Positions 21,353-28,941 of a DNA stretch of 28,941 nt are shown piece after piece. The position numbers and the translations under genes are program-made. Source of the stretch: Glaciecola sp. UBA1851 (lineage in GTDB: Bacteria; Pseudomonadota; Gammaproteobacteria; Enterobacterales; Alteromonadaceae). The stretch spans positions 1-28,941 of the forward strand of contig DDIL01000073.1 in the NCBI GenBank assembly GCA_002338515.1. Reading direction: 5' to 3'. Position 1 is the first letter of the stretch; each line of letters begins with the position of its first letter. The notes under the pieces are model-generated. The model searched no databases, was not told the origin of the DNA, and saw only the letters and a program-made list of their open reading frames with translations.

Positions 21353-24208
21353 TTATTCGATTGGTTGGGTTACATCATAATCTTCATATTGGCTGAGCGG
21401 GGTAGGCTCTGCTATACAATAACCCTGAGCATAATCTACTCCTAACTTGCCAATTTGGACCATAATATCAGAAGTTTCAACAAACTCTGCAACAGTTTTA
21501 ATTTTCATCGCTTCCGCTACATCTTTAATTGAGGTTACCATTGCTAAATCGATGGGGTCATGCAAAATATCTCTGATAAAATTGCCGTCTATTTTTACAA
21601 AGTCCACGGGCAAGTGTTTTAAATAGCTATAACTTGAAAAACCACTACCAAAATCATCTAACGCAAAAGTACACCCTAACTTTTTAAACGTATGCATAAA
21701 GTCAACAGCGTCATTCATTTTAATAATAGCCATTGTTTCTGTTATCTCGAAACAGATTTTTTCGTATGGAATATTATATTTCTCGAATGCATTTTTTAAG
21801 AAGAACTGAAAATCATCATCAGATAATGAAAGGCCTGAAAGGTTAATATTGGCTTTACCTAATTTTTCTATATGTTCAGGATGGAGTTGTAACCATTTAA
21901 AATACTGCTCTACCACTTGTTTGTCTATTTTGTTACTTATATGAGCTTTCTCAGCACTTGGCATAAAAAACTCTGGTGCAACTAAGTCACCGTCTTTTGT
22001 TCTAAGGCGAACTAAAATTTCATAATAATTAAGAACGTCTGTTTGATTAAGTGGACGGTAGTGTTGATAGAATAACTCCAAACTTTCATCTTTAATTGCT
22101 ACTTTAACTTCGTTTACCCAGAATAAATCTCGTTTGTAGCTTGAATTCATACCTAAATCTGCTGAGTAGATATGGATTTGGTCTCGACCGCCTTCTTTCG
22201 CTATTAAGCACGCGGTATCTGCATATCCAAGTAATTCTTCACCGCTAGGGATAGAGACACTATAGGGTGCAATGCCAATGCTAACACTTTGATTAAAATT
22301 GTGCTTATCCCACTTAAACTCGAAAGCTCTTACTTTATCTAAGATATTGGAGGCTATATTGCGTAATTCATTACTATGTTCAAATTCAATTAGTAGCGCA
22401 AATTGGTCCGCGCTTAGTCTAGCAAATGGATATTTTTCTCCTACAACTGAAAATAGTTCGTGAGAAAGCTCTTTAATAAATATGTCTCCAGCCGAATGGC
22501 CACAGGTATCATTAATTACCTTAAATTGATCAACGTCCATATATAACAATGCAAATTTCTGATCTTTCACGTATTTTTTTATTCGTTCATTCATTAAATG
22601 GATAAAATGCCTGCGATTGAATAAGCCTGTTAGTTGATCATGACTATTAAGATATTGCAGGTTAGTTTGGTGCAAGCGCCTTTCTGTGATATCAAATAAG
22701 GAACCAAAATGAAGTTGTTCGTCATTTACTTTCTGCAATTGGCATGAAATTGAAAACCAGAATTGTATACCGTCAGAACGCTTACCTTTTACTTCTTTGC
22801 CTAGTACGGTTTGTTGAATACTTAACTCTCCCAACAGAATATCAGCGTCTTTAGAGTTAGAAAAAATATCACTTAAATTCGCTTTTGAGGCTAAGAAATC
22901 TTCGCTATTTTTATATCCAAATAACGCACACATAGCTGGATTAACATGTATTAACGTACCATTTGGTAAAGCAGTATATAAACCTTCCGCAGCATGTAAA
23001 AATAAATCGTTATACTGCTTTAGTTGTTTAATTTGCTGGCCTTGTTTCATAATCCAACGAGTTTGTACTGATTGCTCACGGCTAATAATCGCTACCCCAA
23101 TTAACATGACACCTAAACATGTGAATGCAAATGGAAACGGTGCGGTATAGGAAAGGTGAGAAGTGGCATCAAGGAAATTACCTAGCTCAAGCAAACCAAC
23201 TGCTCCAAGCGATATCCAGCCAAGAAAGTAGATACATGCACTTCTAATATCTAAGCCTTTTCTATAAACAATTGTTGCGATGATTTTGCTGGTAAAAAAT
23301 AAAACCGAAAATGCCATTAAACCAATCAATTGATAAAAATCGGGTAATAAAAAGATGCCAACTACAGGCAAACTTAGCAGAAAATAATGCGCTCGTAACC
23401 ACCATTTAGCGATAGGTTCAAACACAATTTTGGTAATTTTTATAGCCGCAAATAACGTTACAATTAAACTTACGCTAGTTAATTCGGCTGTTAATGAAGG
23501 CAACAAAAATAACGCTGGCAGAATGCCCTCTGCACTAAGCATGGTGGTCATGGCACCTACTGCGAACACGCAAAACCAAAATCTAGCGGGCGCATTACGC
23601 AATACATAAGTTAACAAAAAGTAAGTTGCTAATAGTGATAAGCCCCCACTCATAGCACCTAATAAAATCAATCGAATACTTGTTTCTTGGCTATAGACTT
23701 GTGTTTGCCACAACTCTAAGGGAACAAGTGCATAGCCATCATCCTCTACTCTAATATACACGGTGTAGGTTGATTCGCTACGCGAGAGTATTTCCATTTT
23801 GAAGTTACGGCGGCTGAGGTTTTTTGATTGAGTTTGGGGGTCTTGTGATCGACCGCTTTGTGTAATTCGCCCTTGTTCATCCAATAAGTAGACATCTACA
23901 GCGTCTACGAAGATACTGCCTGCAATAAGCGTTAGCATTCTATTGCGAGAAGTATTGTTAGAGATTTGAAATTTTATCCAAAGAACGGAGTCTTCTGGAA
24001 TATCAATTTGCTTTGCATGAGGTTGCCAATCAGTTAAATTTTGTACGTCTGATAATAAAGTAGACGATGGAGTGAAATGATGTTTTGAATAAGAAGTTAA
24101 GTTGACAGCTGAATCGAAGTTAGCACTTACTTCACTTTCTTGGGCGAGTGTTTTCGCAGAAAAGTTTATTAAAATTAAAACACTTAAAATAGTAAGAAAA
24201 TATTGCAA
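21353..24208 (-). CDS. Membrane c-di-GMP protein: 7TMR-DISM sensor, PAS, degenerate GGDEF, EAL
   Basis: 951 residues. A signal peptide ends near LAQ at 23. A periplasmic 7TMR-DISMED2-like beta domain at about 30-165 is followed by seven membrane helices at about 177-377, a PAS domain (398-510), GGDEF (520-680) and EAL (695-945). In the GGDEF domain the signature position reads SADQF (599-603), so cyclase activity is unlikely, although DQLTGLFNRRHF and MDVDQF remain. In EAL the motif is EIL (730-732), and the other residues are present: Asn788, Glu821 in FEITET, Asp851-Asp852 in DDFGSGFSSY, Lys872 in VKIDG, Glu908 and Gln928. The protein is therefore probably a phosphodiesterase with a regulatory GGDEF domain. 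The start codon is TTG at 24208; an in-frame stop lies just upstream and no in-frame ATG gives the signal peptide. It is 94 bp downstream of the small gene after selO. Confidence 0.94.
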   Translation of the reverse strand: MQYFLTILSVLILINFSAKTLAQESEVSANFDSAVNLTSYSKHHFTPSSTLLSDVQNLTDWQPHAKQIDIPEDSVLWIKFQISNNTSRNRMLTLIAGSIFVDAVDVYLLDEQGRITQSGRSQDPQTQSKNLSRRNFKMEILSRSESTYTVYIRVEDDGYALVPLELWQTQVYSQETSIRLILLGAMSGGLSLLATYFLLTYVLRNAPARFWFCVFAVGAMTTMLSAEGILPALFLLPSLTAELTSVSLIVTLFAAIKITKIVFEPIAKWWLRAHYFLLSLPVVGIFLLPDFYQLIGLMAFSVLFFTSKIIATIVYRKGLDIRSACIYFLGWISLGAVGLLELGNFLDATSHLSYTAPFPFAFTCLGVMLIGVAIISREQSVQTRWIMKQGQQIKQLKQYNDLFLHAAEGLYTALPNGTLIHVNPAMCALFGYKNSEDFLASKANLSDIFSNSKDADILLGELSIQQTVLGKEVKGKRSDGIQFWFSISCQLQKVNDEQLHFGSLFDITERRLHQTNLQYLNSHDQLTGLFNRRHFIHLMNERIKKYVKDQKFALLYMDVDQFKVINDTCGHSAGDIFIKELSHELFSVVGEKYPFARLSADQFALLIEFEHSNELRNIASNILDKVRAFEFKWDKHNFNQSVSIGIAPYSVSIPSGEELLGYADTACLIAKEGGRDQIHIYSADLGMNSSYKRDLFWVNEVKVAIKDESLELFYQHYRPLNQTDVLNYYEILVRLRTKDGDLVAPEFFMPSAEKAHISNKIDKQVVEQYFKWLQLHPEHIEKLGKANINLSGLSLSDDDFQFFLKNAFEKYNIPYEKICFEITETMAIIKMNDAVDFMHTFKKLGCTFALDDFGSGFSSYSYLKHLPVDFVKIDGNFIRDILHDPIDLAMVTSIKDVAEAMKIKTVAEFVETSDIMVQIGKLGVDYAQGYCIAEPTPLSQYEDYDVTQPIE

Positions 24209-24302
24209 AACAATCTTTTAGTGATGAAATTGAAGATGTATTTAGCCAGAAAATGCCTGACTAGTGAAGTGTAAAAATACTAATATGTCAAAATAATTTA
24301 CA

Positions 24303-24614
24303 TTAACTTCGTTTTAGAGTGGCTAAAAGCACCCGATATAAGCGATCTAGCTTACATTCATCAACACTACTGGGTTCTATCCAAGCTAATTCAATCAGTT
24401 CATTGATGCGTAAAATAAATACAGAATTTTCAAAATTTATGCAGCAACCACTTGTATCGCCTGAATATTCATATTCCGAAATAGTAATTTGGTGATTGCC
24501 TTCAATACTATGTGCAAATTGCTTTATCCATTCTTCATGTCGAAAAAAAGGGAAAGTTTCTAATTCAAATTCAATGTTCCCATTATGGACCTTTAGTTGC
24601 ATAACGTTTGTCAA
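24303..24614 (-). CDS. Small cytoplasmic protein of unknown function, coupled to selO
   Basis: 103 residues, no signal peptide or membrane segment. It may belong to the small DUF3630-like proteins of Vibrio/Shewanella relatives, but I am not sure. Visible features are a paired Cys57-Cys58 in SGCCINF, aromatic FPFFRHEEW (21-29), and a Leu-rich C-terminal helix. The start is TTG 24614: AAGGA (minus strand, over 24621-24625) sits six bases before it and overlaps the end of the selO gap, while the ATG at 24602 is too far from it. The distance to the selO stop is 12 nt, so the two genes are almost surely co-transcribed. A role linked to SelO is possible but not shown. Confidence 0.75.
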   Translation of the reverse strand: MTNVMQLKVHNGNIEFELETFPFFRHEEWIKQFAHSIEGNHQITISEYEYSGDTSGCCINFENSVFILRINELIELAWIEPSSVDECKLDRLYRVLLATLKRS

Positions 24615-24626
24615 TTTTCATCCTTA

Positions 24627-26123
24627 TTAAGTGCCACAAAATGTTTTAAAGTGCTGAGTAAAGTTTGTATTTGCTGGCAGTATATATCTGCTCGGGGCAT
24701 TACTATTTTCAAATGGTTGGTTAATAACCTTATAAAGGTTATTAAATTCGTCAAAATTATCTAGCGTTGCTGCATCAGTGAGGGCTTGTTCTACGTTATG
24801 GTTTCTTGGTATGACTACAGGGTTTGCGTTAGCCATTGTTTTTATAGCTTTTTGTAAGCTTGAGTTGGTTTGGTCAATTGTATCTGCTATGTTTAATGCG
24901 GCTAAATATTCAGTAAACCATACTTTAAAGTTTTCATTATTATCAATAAGCTCCCCGTACTCAAATGCTTCATTTTTCAGTAAGTTACCTATGTATAACC
25001 AAGAAAGTGTAAAATCGGCCTTATTGTCTTGAATAATATCAAGGAAGCGATTGATTAACGCTATCTCCCTTTCCATTGTTTGGTTGTCTACCTCAGTATG
25101 AAAACCAAGTTTTGCTCGCATGGCTTGATGCCACGAAACTTTATACTGTTTGCCAAAATCAGTGACTGATTGAGTAGCAATATCAATAGATGCTTGCTCG
25201 TCGTCAGATAATAGCGGAAGCAGGGTTTCAGCTAACCTTGCTAAATTCCACTGCGCAATGGCGGGTTGGTTTTGGTATGCATAGCGACCTTGATGGTCAA
25301 TTGAGCTAAACACCGTTTCTGGATGATAGGCTTCCATAAATGCACATGGACCATAATCTATTGTTTCACCAGATATACACATATTATCAGTATTCATAAC
25401 ACCGTGTATAAACCCAACAGACATCCATTTCGCAATTAATTCAGCTTGCTTATTAACAACACAATTTAAAAAATTAATATAAGGTTTATCAGTTTTACTA
25501 CATTGGGGGTAATGACGAGCAATTGCATAGTCAGCTAGTTTTTTAACACCTTCTTCTCTTGCGTAGTTAGATACGAATTGAAAGGTTCCTATGCGAATGT
25601 GACTTGCTGCCGTTCTGCATAAAATAGCGCCAGGCTCCATAGACTGCCTATAAACATCTTCATTTGTTTTCACCACCGCTAGGCTTCTAGTTGTGGGAAT
25701 ATTAAGTGCATGCATTGACTCAGCTATTAGAACTTCGCGTAACATGGGGCCTAGAGCTGCCTTGCCGTCTCCGCCCCGGCTAAAAGGTGTTCTACCCGAC
25801 CCTTTAAGACATAAATCATGTTTGTGGCCACTTAAATCGATGTGTTCACCAATAATTAAGGCTCTGCCATCACCAAGCTGGGGATTATAATGTCCAAATT
25901 GATGGCCTGCATAGGCTTGTGCATGCGCTTTCGACGTTAAACTATTGCCAGCAAAAAAGTCACCTAATGCTTGTGAATCATTATTTCCTAAGTTTAAATT
26001 TAACGATTCATCTAAATCAGAATTAAAGAAAACTAATTCTGGATTATCTATTTTATCTGGTGAGCTTTCGATAACAAACTCGTTTAAAGCTGCTGAATAA
26101 GTGTGAGTAAAGTCTATATTCAT
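24627..26123 (-). CDS. selO: Protein adenylyltransferase SelO (YdiU family)
   Basis: Pseudokinase-fold enzyme that transfers AMP from ATP to Ser, Thr or Tyr of target proteins. In E. coli it acts in oxidative stress. 498 residues, close to the E. coli 478. Landmarks are AQAYAGHQFGHYNPQLGDGRA (69-89), LKGSGRTPFSRGGDGKA (106-122; nucleotide loop), HGVMNTDNM (240-248; metal-binding Asn) and the DFG-equivalent DYG (256-258). Cys260 (YGPC) and Cys496 (third from the end) correspond in place to the regulatory disulfide described for the E. coli enzyme; this is by position, not alignment. The gene is followed after 12 nt by a small TTG-start gene. Confidence 0.96.
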   Translation of the reverse strand: MNIDFTHTYSAALNEFVIESSPDKIDNPELVFFNSDLDESLNLNLGNNDSQALGDFFAGNSLTSKAHAQAYAGHQFGHYNPQLGDGRALIIGEHIDLSGHKHDLCLKGSGRTPFSRGGDGKAALGPMLREVLIAESMHALNIPTTRSLAVVKTNEDVYRQSMEPGAILCRTAASHIRIGTFQFVSNYAREEGVKKLADYAIARHYPQCSKTDKPYINFLNCVVNKQAELIAKWMSVGFIHGVMNTDNMCISGETIDYGPCAFMEAYHPETVFSSIDHQGRYAYQNQPAIAQWNLARLAETLLPLLSDDEQASIDIATQSVTDFGKQYKVSWHQAMRAKLGFHTEVDNQTMEREIALINRFLDIIQDNKADFTLSWLYIGNLLKNEAFEYGELIDNNENFKVWFTEYLAALNIADTIDQTNSSLQKAIKTMANANPVVIPRNHNVEQALTDAATLDNFDEFNNLYKVINQPFENSNAPSRYILPANTNFTQHFKTFCGT

Positions 26124-26186
26124 ATTGATACGCTTAGGTGGTTAGTAAATGCCTATATAGCTTTTACTGGATAAGCGTGAAATAAG

Positions 26187-26221
26187 ATGAATTAAAGCGT
26201 GTAGTGCACGCTTTAATTCAT
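26187..26221 (-). terminator. Hairpin terminator after the desaturase gene
   Basis: A 15-bp perfect stem (26187-26201 with 26207-26221) with loop TAGTG, seven bases past the desaturase stop on the minus strand. The short T-rich tail (TCTTATTT) and GC in the middle of the stem fit a terminator of moderate strength. Confidence 0.65.
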
Positions 26222-26228
26222 AATAAAG

Positions 26229-27224
26229 CTAGTTAGTTTGGTAGAGATTAGCGTTCTTGATACTAGTAAAATCGTTAAACTTGACGCCTTGTTGCTGTAA
26301 AACTAAGTTTATTTTTTTACTAATCCATTGCCTGATATAAAAAGGCTGGTTCGGCACAAAGTGATGGATAGTGTGAGTCTTGCCAAAATTAAAACAGAAG
26401 AGATGGAAAGGCATAAACCACTTACTAGTTAAAACGTGTGTTTGTTCTTTTATATTTGTCACGCCACCGTAGTAGTGCATAGAAGAGGTGACGAAATTAA
26501 GAGAAGTTGAGCGTAGAATGTTAGGAAGCACTAACACAATCATTAAAAATTCGAACACATTTACAACAGGCATCACTATGCTTGGTGTATAAGTTTCCAT
26601 AGGAATAAATAAATTCAAACCGTGATAAATAATCATACTGTAAAGTACAACAAAATATGCAGTTGCTATTGGGAAGGCCGCGTGAAATACCTTGGAGAAG
26701 CTAAAACCCTTAATTTCTTTTTCATACACTTTGCGAAATAAAATTAGACCAAGTAGTCCATCCATTATTACTAACAAGCGTTTAAACGGGTTTTTAATAC
26801 CGTTACCCACCAAACGCTCTTCTAAATCTTGATCTGTCCCTGAAACCTGATGATGATAAAGGTGCATTTTCCTTCTAAACCAAGGATTAACAGTGTTTGG
26901 CCGCATTATCCATACTACTAGCATCATGAAATTATGAATAAGTGGTAATTTGCTAAAATATTGACGATGGATTAAGTCATGCTCTAACTCATGCGATATA
27001 GACGCAACCATGGCAATTAAAATGATGGTTAACCAAGCGGGTATAACCGCATGGTAATACAAAGCACCAAGCCCAACCATGGCCGCAACAGAAAGTATAA
27101 GGATGGCCATGCCTATGGTGTTTTGATGTGCTAAAAAGCTATATTTTTTTCGCAGAGCTTGCTCTTCGCTTCTTATAGCGCTAATGATAGCTTTAATTTG
27201 CTCTCTAGTTTGTACAGTGGTCAT
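26229..27224 (-). CDS. Membrane fatty acid desaturase family protein
   Basis: Di-iron integral membrane oxidase of the fatty-acid desaturase superfamily (331 residues). The three His boxes are present: HELEHDLIH (78-86), HLYHH (121-125) and HTIHH (284-288). Membrane helices are seen at about 36-56, 62-76, 97-107, 150-163, 182-203 and 219-238. The N-terminal helix at 5-30 is cytosolic. The family includes acyl-lipid desaturases, carotenoid hydroxylases and alkane hydroxylases. The box spacing is desaturase- or hydroxylase-like, but the substrate cannot be given. A single gene with its own terminator; ATG 27224 has no strong ribosome site (the upstream sequence is AT-rich). Confidence 0.88.
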   Translation of the reverse strand: MTTVQTREQIKAIISAIRSEEQALRKKYSFLAHQNTIGMAILILSVAAMVGLGALYYHAVIPAWLTIILIAMVASISHELEHDLIHRQYFSKLPLIHNFMMLVVWIMRPNTVNPWFRRKMHLYHHQVSGTDQDLEERLVGNGIKNPFKRLLVIMDGLLGLILFRKVYEKEIKGFSFSKVFHAAFPIATAYFVVLYSMIIYHGLNLFIPMETYTPSIVMPVVNVFEFLMIVLVLPNILRSTSLNFVTSSMHYYGGVTNIKEQTHVLTSKWFMPFHLFCFNFGKTHTIHHFVPNQPFYIRQWISKKINLVLQQQGVKFNDFTSIKNANLYQTN

Positions 27225-27358
27225 TTTATATCATCTGGTTAAATTGTGCGGTTAACGGAAAATCAATATGCGTTTATTAGATTCATTACTGGTAAGTTTA
27301 CCTTCATACCCCAAAATTTGTTCATATTTAAACAAGTAATATAAGTTCTAAATGTAAC

Positions 27359-27754
27359 TTATATTTTACTATCAAATTTATACCCTTCTTCTTGTAGCAC
27401 GTCCAATGCGGCTCTGAATGCTTCTTGAGTTGCTGGCGCTCCACAATATAGGGCTGAATGTAGCAGTACTTCTTTTATTTCATCTACTGAGCAACCGTTA
27501 TTTAAAGCACCTCGAATATGTCCCTTCAGTTCGGTGGGCGCTTTTAATGCTGTTAACATTGCAATAGTGCACAGTGAACGAGTTTTAAGAGAAATCCCTT
27601 CTCGTTGCCATGTACTTCCCCATGCATGTTCATTGATCCAGTTTTGTAACTCTGAATTAAATGAATTTACATTGCTCATAGCGCGATCCACAAACGCCTC
27701 GCCCATTACTTGCTTACGTTTTGCAATCCCATTATCTAAGTCTGCTTTCGACAT
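27359..27754 (-). CDS. Carboxymuconolactone decarboxylase family protein (PcaC-like)
   Basis: 131 residues, all-alpha, of the CMD/AhpD-like family (Pfam PF02627). The core stretch runs from WGSTWQREGISLKTRSL through ALKAPTELKGHIRGALNNG to EVLLHSALYCGAPA (about 45-110). The single-domain length and these motifs fit 4-carboxymuconolactone decarboxylase of the protocatechuate branch. No other pca gene is nearby, so a general CMD-family protein of unknown substrate is safer. There is no Cys-X-X-Cys pair like AhpD, so peroxidase activity is unlikely. An inverted repeat, TAAAGTA-ATAATAA-TACTTTA (27773-27793), lies just upstream of the start and may be regulatory. Confidence 0.9.
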   Translation of the reverse strand: MSKADLDNGIAKRKQVMGEAFVDRAMSNVNSFNSELQNWINEHAWGSTWQREGISLKTRSLCTIAMLTALKAPTELKGHIRGALNNGCSVDEIKEVLLHSALYCGAPATQEAFRAALDVLQEEGYKFDSKI

Positions 27755-27833
27755 ATTACTAAATTTTGATTCTAAAGTAATAATAATACTTTAAATACAA
27801 GTAGCCACAATATGACCTTTGTTTTAGATTCCA

Positions 27834-28193
27834 CTATTTAAGAAATTTTATGCTTAATGGATATTGCCAAAGTTCACCTTGATTCGCTTTTATCGCGCCA
27901 AGGACTATAAATACCAATCCTGCGATAGCAAGCGCTATGTAACCAAATACGCCAATAATAACAAAGGTTAAGATAAAACAAATAAAGCCATATATTAACG
28001 CGCTCAATATCCAGTTAATTATTACCTTTCCATGTTTGTCAACTTCACCGAATTTATCCTTGTTGGTTGCCCACATCACAATTGGTAAGATCAATCCGCC
28101 AAACGGAATAATAAACCCAGCTAACTGGCTCAAATGCATTAGCATCAAGAATGTGTTGAGTTCTATGCCCCAAGGTTGCTCCTTCGTTTCCAT
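27834..28193 (-). CDS. DUF4870 family small membrane protein
   Basis: 119 residues. Three to four hydrophobic segments are seen at about 11-36, 51-77 and 78-102. The first spans LMLMHLSQLAGFIIPFGG and is followed by WATNKDK and the polar stretch VDKHGKVIINW, the hallmark of the DUF4870/Tic20-like family. There is no catalytic motif. Function unknown; likely an inner-membrane protein. It is 79 bp upstream of the PcaC-like gene on the same strand, so co-transcription is possible. It diverges from the cytochrome gene. Confidence 0.88.
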   Translation of the reverse strand: METKEQPWGIELNTFLMLMHLSQLAGFIIPFGGLILPIVMWATNKDKFGEVDKHGKVIINWILSALIYGFICFILTFVIIGVFGYIALAIAGLVFIVLGAIKANQGELWQYPLSIKFLK

Positions 28194-28378
28194 ATTTAAT
28201 CCTTTGAATTAATTGTGTGAGCCACGTATTGTGCGTTAATTAATAGTTGATTAGTTTAGTATCTATAAGCTATATCATCAATGAGTTTACATTGGTATGT
28301 TTGCAATTTTACTACGGTATAGTTTGGTATATATGAATAATATGCCATATTTAACTCATACAAATTATCGGAATCAAA

Positions 28379-28807
28379 ATGATTAAAAATAACCTTCAAA
28401 TGTTTACAAGAGGCGTAAAAGTGTTAATTAAACAAGACTCAGGCATTGCCAGCAAATTACCTTTACGTTTCAAGGCTAAAATTTTTTTGTTATGTCTAAG
28501 CATGCTTAGTGCTTCAGCTTGCGCTGATAATAAATTAACGCCTAATTTAGAGGCGGGAAAGCAGAAGTCTGCTATTTGTGGACAATGTCATGGTATAGAC
28601 GGCATTGCTATTATTCCAATTTATCCTAATTTAGCCGGTCAAAAACAAGGGTATACTGAGTTGCAATTAATGGCTTTTCGTTCCGGGCAGCGAATAAATG
28701 CTGCAATGACACCTCATGCTAGGAATTTGACCGACCAAGACATAGTCGATTTAGCCGCTTATTACGCCAGTTTGGATCCGAGAGGAAAAACAAAAGATGA
28801 AAAATAG
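28379..28807 (+). CDS. Monohaem class I cytochrome c, c553-like
   Basis: Periplasmic electron carrier, 142 residues from ATG 28379. The haem site is CGQCH (67-71). The distal Met is probably Met110 in NAAMTPHA, and the C-terminal DIVDLAAYYASL helix (121-132) is typical. The N-terminus is unusual: about 33 polar and basic residues precede the hydrophobic segment AKIFLLCLSMLSASACA (33-49), which looks like the true signal peptide. The real start could be the ATG at 28400 or a later GTG, or the long leader may be genuine. ASAC does not fit a lipobox well. Another exported protein begins 98 bp downstream. Confidence 0.87.
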   Translation: MIKNNLQMFTRGVKVLIKQDSGIASKLPLRFKAKIFLLCLSMLSASACADNKLTPNLEAGKQKSAICGQCHGIDGIAIIPIYPNLAGQKQGYTELQLMAFRSGQRINAAMTPHARNLTDQDIVDLAAYYASLDPRGKTKDEK

Positions 28808-28904
28808 GTAACCTTTTTTAATGTGCCTTTTAGTTTGATTTAGCGTAACTAAAATTATATGTGTTAAGCATTTGTAACAATAATTGAAAGGAAAAGGATT
28901 GAAC

Positions 28905-28941
28905 GTGAAACTATTGATAATTGCCTTAGGTATTCTGACAT
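28905..28941 (+). CDS. Start of an exported protein, cut by the window edge
   Basis: A GTG at 28905 follows GAAAGGAAAAGG (28887-28898), a strong ribosome site. The 12 codons visible read MKLLIIALGILT, the start of a signal peptide. It follows the cytochrome c gene by 98 bp on the same strand. Identity cannot be told; the next gene in such pairs is often a second redox protein, but that is a guess. Confidence 0.5.
   Translation, partial: MKLLIIALGILT

Overview
The window looks like chromosomal DNA of a marine, polysaccharide-degrading gammaproteobacterium of the Alteromonadales type (Glaciecola/Paraglaciecola/Alteromonas-like). That is inferred from the AT-rich genes, the alginate-lyase plus TonB-receptor locus, a VSAP-type C-terminal sorting signal, a family II pyrophosphatase, several c-di-GMP proteins, YgiQ and SelO. 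No rRNA, tRNA, IS element, CRISPR array or phage gene was seen.

Left part (1-9540): an alginate-use locus. A truncated serine hydrolase of the beta-lactamase fold (1-1034, minus) is followed by two adjacent minus-strand PL7 alginate lyases. One is a soluble exported enzyme (2901-3902). The other is a lipoprotein with a discoidin-like domain (1352-2854). They diverge from a TonB-dependent receptor (4089-7133), which is followed by a 745-residue lipoprotein with two Ig-like domains, a VCBS-like domain and a duplicated ~220-residue C-terminal domain that I cannot assign (7241-9478), then a strong terminator. The 186-bp divergent control region carries a perfect 13-bp palindrome. The simple model is extracellular alginate cleavage by the lipoprotein lyase, glycan capture by the large lipoprotein, uptake by the receptor, and further cleavage by the second lyase. 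The monomer pathway is not in the window.

Middle (9600-17000): a secreted four-cysteine protein of unknown function; feoA and feoB for ferrous iron uptake, with a Fur-box-like site before feoA; ppaC with a bidirectional terminator; the large radical-SAM protein YgiQ; and a small exported protein with a GDGICC motif and a sorting tail, preceded by three 11-bp direct repeats.

Right part (17400-28941): a soluble diguanylate cyclase; an ATP-grasp ligase followed by a nitrilase; ribA converging on the nitrilase with a 3-nt gap; a membrane 7TMR-DISM/PAS/GGDEF/EAL protein with a degenerate GGDEF motif; selO coupled to a small TTG-start gene; a membrane fatty-acid-desaturase-like protein; a carboxymuconolactone-decarboxylase-family protein; a DUF4870 membrane protein; a monohaem cytochrome c; and the first codons of another exported protein at the right edge.

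The least explained parts are the duplicated domain of the 745-aa lipoprotein, the ATP-grasp/nitrilase pair, the small gene coupled to selO, and the repeat-preceded sorting-signal gene.
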